From Deltaproteobacteria bacterium (GTDB lineage Bacteria > Desulfobacterota > Desulfuromonadia > Desulfuromonadales > Geothermobacteraceae): a stretch of 6,346 nt of DNA. The translations under genes and the position numbers were made by a program. The stretch covers positions 1-6,346 of the forward strand of contig RFIO01000227.1 of the NCBI GenBank assembly GCA_003695205.1. Reading direction: 5' to 3'. The first letter of the stretch is position 1. Each line of letters opens with the position of its first letter. Below are positions 5,046-6,346 of the stretch, piece by piece. The notes beneath the pieces were generated by a model. That model saw nothing but the letters and a program-made list of their open reading frames with translations. It was not told where the DNA came from and ran no database searches.

Positions 5046-6143
5046 CTATCTAACGTCTGCCTTCGACAGGTCAAGGGGCACCTGGCCGGCGGGCACCGCC
5101 AGAAGCCTCCTGATGGCGGACCGCAGGTTGACAAGGCCGGTTTCCTCATCGGGGGCGGCAACGTTCAGCCGCCGCTCCGGCAGGGTATGCAGGTAACGGG
5201 GGTCGTAGTATTCGACCATGAGAGCCTGAACTAGCTCACGCCACTGGCCGGCTTCAAGCATTTGCAGCAATTCAGCCGTGCGGGCGCCTCCCAGAATCGG
5301 CCGGATCGCCTCGATGGGACGGACAAATGCCTCGCGCAGCTGATCCCGGGCGGGATAGTCGCCGAGAATGACATCGATGCGTCGCTCCATCGGCGCCTCC
5401 ACCCACAGGCTGGTCTCCACCTGCAACGCGGCAAAGACCCTTTCCGGCAGAATGATACGGCCGATATGGCGGCTTTCCCCCTCTGTCAGCGCATAACCGT
5501 CGGGCGGTATGCGGCGCAACCGGTCCCAGAGCAGCGCCTCGAACCACTTCTGGGATGGCTGCGGCGGCAGGCCGAGGGCGCCGAAGGCGCTGCCGCGGTG
5601 GTTGGCCAGTCCCTCGAGATCGATCACCGGCTCCCCTTCGTCGGCCAGACGCTGCAGCAGCCGCGTCTTGCCAACGCCGGTCAGACCGCGCAGGACCAGC
5701 AGCCGGCCCCAGCTTCCCTGTTCAAAGAACCGGCAGACATGCCGGCGAAAGGCCTTGTGCCCCCCTGTGAGCTGTCGGGCCGGGATGCCGGCCAGGTTGA
5801 GAAAGGTGGTCAACGCCTGGCTGCGCATGCCTCCGCGCCAGCAGAAGACCACCACCGGGTGGGCCGCCGTTTCAAGCCCCGCTTCGACCGCGGCAATCAG
5901 CTCGGGGATCTTCAGGCTGACGATATCCACCCCGAGACGCCTGGCCTGGCGCCGCCCTTCCTGACTGTAGCAGAGCCCGACCCGGTGCCGTTCCTCGTTG
6001 CTGAACAGGGGAACGTTTATGGCCCCGGGAATTGTGGTGTGCTCGAACTCGGCCGGGGAGCGCGCATCCACCAGCAGACAACCGCGGTCGCGCAGAACCA
6101 GGGCCTGTTCGAGGGAAACTTTTTCCTGGGATGAGCCGGACAT
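5046..6143 (-). CDS. selU: tRNA 2-selenouridine synthase (SelU/MnmH)
   Basis: Replaces sulfur with selenium in the 2-thiouridine at the wobble position of tRNA-Lys, -Glu and -Gln, by way of a geranylated intermediate, using selenophosphate made by SelD; it acts in the cytoplasm. The 365-aa product matches the E. coli enzyme's length. An N-terminal rhodanese domain (about 10-140) contains LLVDARSPAEFEHTTIPGA (23-41) and the active-site Cys101 in CWRGGMRS. A C-terminal P-loop domain has Walker A GLTGVGKT (153-160), then DLEGLANHRGSAFG (175-188) and EGESRHIG (221-228), all typical of the family. The ATG at 6143 is preceded by AAAGG (6153-6157, - strand). The frame is open to 6242, but that extension crosses the promoter region of selU and of the divergent tRNA and is not family-like. 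The gene implies a selenium-using host; selD is not in the window. The small Cys-rich gene follows 26 nt downstream. Confidence 0.96.
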   Translation of the reverse strand: MSGSSQEKVSLEQALVLRDRGCLLVDARSPAEFEHTTIPGAINVPLFSNEERHRVGLCYSQEGRRQARRLGVDIVSLKIPELIAAVEAGLETAAHPVVVFCWRGGMRSQALTTFLNLAGIPARQLTGGHKAFRRHVCRFFEQGSWGRLLVLRGLTGVGKTRLLQRLADEGEPVIDLEGLANHRGSAFGALGLPPQPSQKWFEALLWDRLRRIPPDGYALTEGESRHIGRIILPERVFAALQVETSLWVEAPMERRIDVILGDYPARDQLREAFVRPIEAIRPILGGARTAELLQMLEAGQWRELVQALMVEYYDPRYLHTLPERRLNVAAPDEETGLVNLRSAIRRLLAVPAGQVPLDLSKADVR

Positions 6144-6171
6144 GACAGTCTGCCTTTCTTCGAGTGCCTGC

Positions 6172-6201
6172 TTTATAGCCGATGCCGGCGGCCGGAAACA
6201 A
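6172..6201 (-). promoter_or_regulatory. Candidate promoter of selU
   Basis: On the - strand, TATAAA (6177-6172) is a good -10 box (five of six matches), with a weak -35 TTGTTT (6201-6196) 18 nt upstream. Transcription would start near 6165, about 22 nt before the selU ATG at 6143. The position is sensible but the -35 match is only partial. Confidence 0.4.
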
Positions 6202-6230
6202 GGAGAATGAAAAAAGTCGGTCGCACGGCC

Positions 6231-6259
6231 TTGACAGGGCACGGCAAAAGGTCTATTCT
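6231..6259 (+). promoter_or_regulatory. Promoter of the tRNA-fMet gene
   Basis: TTGACA (6231-6236), a 17-nt spacer and TATTCT (6254-6259) form a near-consensus sigma70 promoter. The predicted start near 6266 leaves only about 7 nt of leader before the tRNA. The GC-rich stretch after the -10 resembles the discriminator of stringently controlled stable-RNA promoters, which is an inference. A 7-bp direct repeat GCACGGC (6223-6229 and 6239-6245) flanks the -35. Confidence 0.8.
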
Positions 6260-6272
6260 TCGCCTCCGTTGT

Positions 6273-6346
<74 letters not shown>

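Noticed and set aside
5262..6134. 290-residue + strand frame opposite selU
   Set aside because: No recognisable domain, while the - strand has a complete SelU with catalytic Cys and Walker A.
6144..6242. N-terminal extension of selU to 6242
   Set aside because: It would cross the tRNA promoter and the selU -10 box, is not similar to SelU N-termini, and the ATG at 6143 has a ribosome site and gives the family's normal length.

Overview
The window looks like ordinary chromosome from a GC-rich Gram-negative bacterium, most likely a deltaproteobacterium of the Desulfuromonadales/Geobacter type. That placement is an inference from four things seen together: a Tat-exported TRAP binding protein of the FcbT1/TakP type, metX under a SAM-I (S-box) riboswitch, a selU gene, and a small four-cysteine protein. 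No insertion sequence, phage gene or CRISPR array is visible. Six protein genes, one tRNA and several regulatory sites account for nearly all of the sequence.

Left part (about 145-3345): a complete tripartite TRAP transporter in an unusual layout. dctP, the periplasmic binding protein, is on the + strand with its own promoter and a possible operator and 5' hairpin. dctQ and dctM, the membrane subunits, form an 8-nt-overlapping operon on the - strand and run toward dctP. The two units converge on one strong hairpin that has a T tract on both strands, so it can end transcription from both sides.

Middle part (3401-4786): a sigma70-type promoter, a SAM-I riboswitch whose helices and pseudoknot can all be traced, an intrinsic terminator, and then metX (homoserine O-acyltransferase, methionine synthesis). 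The layout predicts that high S-adenosylmethionine stops transcription before metX. The dctQM and metX units are divergent and share the 3287-3652 spacer.

Right part (4852-6346): a - strand unit of selU (tRNA 2-selenouridine synthase) followed 26 nt later by a 55-residue protein that I can only describe. The small protein has a Cys-x2-Cys-x3-Cys-x10-Cys pattern and ends in QLNLF-GE, which matches the beta sliding-clamp binding pentapeptide. It is the least explained gene here and the best candidate for something undescribed. Divergent from selU, an initiator tRNA-fMet gene with a near-consensus promoter runs to the right edge, where its 3' CCA end (if encoded) is cut off.

The first ~145 bases hold no feature I can support. 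The 65-nt gap between metX and the small gene (4787-4851) holds only weak hairpins.
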